The translations under genes and the position numbers were made by a program. This document shows positions 40,560 through 41,515 of a DNA stretch of 41,515 nucleotides, one piece after another. Source of the DNA: Lachnoclostridium sp. An118 (lineage in GTDB: Bacteria; Bacillota; Clostridia; Lachnospirales; Lachnospiraceae); assembly GCF_002160985.1 (NCBI RefSeq), contig NZ_NFLQ01000024.1, positions 1-41,515 on the forward strand. The letters run 5' to 3'. Under the pieces are notes generated by a model that was not told where the DNA came from, searched no databases, and saw only the letters and a program-made list of their open reading frames with translations. Numbering within the stretch: position 1 is the stretch's first letter; the number at the start of each line of letters is the position of its first letter.

Positions 40560-41324
40560 ATGGATAATAAACAGGATATACTTGCGCTGCTCCGGAGCGT
40601 GGCCCAGGGGGAGACTTCCCCGGAGGACGCCCTTCTGTCTCTGAAGGAGGAGCCCTTTGAGGATTTGGACTACGCCAAGATTGATTTCCACCGCAGCGTC
40701 CGGCAGGGGGCGGCGGAGGTCATCTACGGTGCCGGGAAGACGCCGGAGCAGATCATCGGCATTGTGAAGACCATGGGAGAGAGAGGATGCCGCAACATCC
40801 TCGTCACAAGGGTCGGACAGGAGGCGGCAGACGAGCTGGCGGCAGTGGTCCCGGTGGACTATCACCCCATTCCCGGACTGGCCATCGCCTTTCCGGAAGA
40901 GCGGCCCGGGAGAGGCAATATCGTAGTGGCCACAGGGGGGACCAGCGACATGGCTGTGGCTGAGGAGGCGGCCCTCACGGCGGAGGCCATGGGAAATCAG
41001 GTGACCCGGCTCTATGACGTGGGCGTGGCAGGCCTTCACCGGCTCCTCTCCAACCTGGATGTGCTCATGAGCGCCCGCTGCGTGGTGGCGGTGGCCGGTA
41101 TGGAGGGGGCCCTGGCCTCGGTGGTGGGCGGCCTGGTGGACTGCCCCGTGATCGCCGTGCCCACCAGTGTGGGGTACGGAGCCAGCTTTGGAGGACTGTC
41201 AGCCCTTCTGTCCATGCTGAACTCCTGCGCGTCCGGGTGCAGCGTGGTGAATATTGACAATGGATTTGGAGCCGGCTATCTGGCCAGCAGGATCAACCAG
41301 ATGGAAGGCATAAAGTCCAGCTAA
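40560..41324 (+). CDS. larB: Nickel-pincer cofactor synthase LarB (NaAD carboxylase/hydrolase)
   Basis: This 254-residue protein has a helical N-terminus followed by a PurE-like domain. Recognisable segments are VIYGAGKTPEQIIGI, VATGGTSDMAVAEEAALTAEAMG, VTRLYDVGVAGLHRLL, and VAVAGMEGALASVVGGLVDCPVIAVPTSVGYGASFGGLSALLSMLNSCA, where I identify it confidently by order and spacing. LarB carboxylates nicotinic acid adenine dinucleotide and cleaves its phosphoanhydride, the first step to the nickel-pincer nucleotide. larE precedes it by 6 nt. larC, the nickel insertase, is not visible in the 190 nt that remain. Confidence 0.95.
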   Translation: MDNKQDILALLRSVAQGETSPEDALLSLKEEPFEDLDYAKIDFHRSVRQGAAEVIYGAGKTPEQIIGIVKTMGERGCRNILVTRVGQEAADELAAVVPVDYHPIPGLAIAFPEERPGRGNIVVATGGTSDMAVAEEAALTAEAMGNQVTRLYDVGVAGLHRLLSNLDVLMSARCVVAVAGMEGALASVVGGLVDCPVIAVPTSVGYGASFGGLSALLSMLNSCASGCSVVNIDNGFGAGYLASRINQMEGIKSS

Positions 41325-41446
41325 GAAATGTCAAGAGGTGATATAAAAAAGTTAAATTTGTTACAACAGAGCAAAAAAGGCAACCTTAACAGACCATCCC
41401 CGATATAGGAGTGGTCAGGAACTAAATATCCAGAGTACCGTGTTAC

Positions 41447-41515
41447 TTATGCAGCCTTTCTTCCCTTGTCAGGATACTCTTCGGCAAAACGCCTGCAGTG
41501 CTCCTCTGGCGTGAT
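41447..41515 (-). CDS. 3' end of an unidentified minus-strand gene (partial)
   Basis: Reading leftward from the window edge, 22 sense codons (including EEHCRRF and YPDKGRKAA) end at a TAA at 41449-41447. The 5' part lies outside the window. I do not recognise the family. It converges on larB, with 122 nt between the two stops that hold no clear terminator. Confidence 0.45.
   Translation of the reverse strand: MTPEEHCRRFAEEYPDKGRKAA

Overview
The window looks like a chromosomal segment of a gut-type anaerobic Firmicute, most likely a Lachnospiraceae-like Clostridium relative. Pointers are the LL-diaminopimelate aminotransferase route, a flavodiiron protein, corrinoid methyltransferases with a RACo-type activator, a 2-hydroxyacyl-CoA dehydratase activase, Gram-positive ribosome-binding sites and an M-box riboswitch. 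I see no phage, plasmid, CRISPR or intact insertion sequence. Taxonomy is inferred from protein resemblance recalled from memory, not from a search.

Layout. 0.1-2.5 kb: corrinoid adenosyltransferase, small alarmone synthetase, YitT membrane protein. 2.6-8.9 kb: a complete phosphate regulon pstSCAB-phoU-phoB-phoR behind a Pho-box-like promoter; its PstS is circularly permuted. 9.0-12.9 kb: a hairpin-rich repeat, flavodiiron protein, TM1266-like small regulator, dapF and dapL. 12.9-13.8 kb: a perfect palindrome, a decayed minus-strand ORF, and tRNA-Pro(CGG) and tRNA-Gln(CTG) on the minus strand. 14.0-20.6 kb: a TetR-controlled divergent locus, with an aldo/keto reductase leftward and SCP2 protein, alpha/beta hydrolase, free-standing condensation domain, carrier protein and acyl-AMP ligase rightward. 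This is a dispersed mini-NRPS resembling the fatty-acid-amide clusters of gut Clostridia. 20.6-23.1 kb: an M-box magnesium riboswitch upstream of a C-terminal remnant of MgtA, then a MATE exporter.

23.1-29.9 kb: a corrinoid methyl-transfer island bounded by two AraC regulators: MtaA-like UroD protein, corrinoid protein, a three-part reductive activator and a second UroD-type methyltransferase. 30.2-31.2 kb: a DUF5107/TPR gene with a large internal deletion. 31.3-38.5 kb: an HTH-ATPase-DUF4325 protein, a 1464-residue dehydratase activase with a near-consensus promoter, and an HtrA-like protease. 38.5-39.2 kb: no large gene, but a leader-peptide-like ORF overlapping a terminator, phased repeats, a 30-codon ORF and a tandem repeat. 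39.2-41.5 kb: DUF3842 protein, then larE-larB for the nickel-pincer cofactor behind a possible attenuator, and the last codons of a minus-strand gene.

How the parts may work together: the pst-pho block senses and imports phosphate. The methyl-transfer island should move methyl groups from an unknown donor onto a corrinoid, with the activator re-reducing cobalt; the adenosyltransferase at the window start is another corrinoid link. The A-T-C cluster should activate an acyl group, load it on the carrier and condense it with an amine. Substrates for both are unknown from sequence alone.
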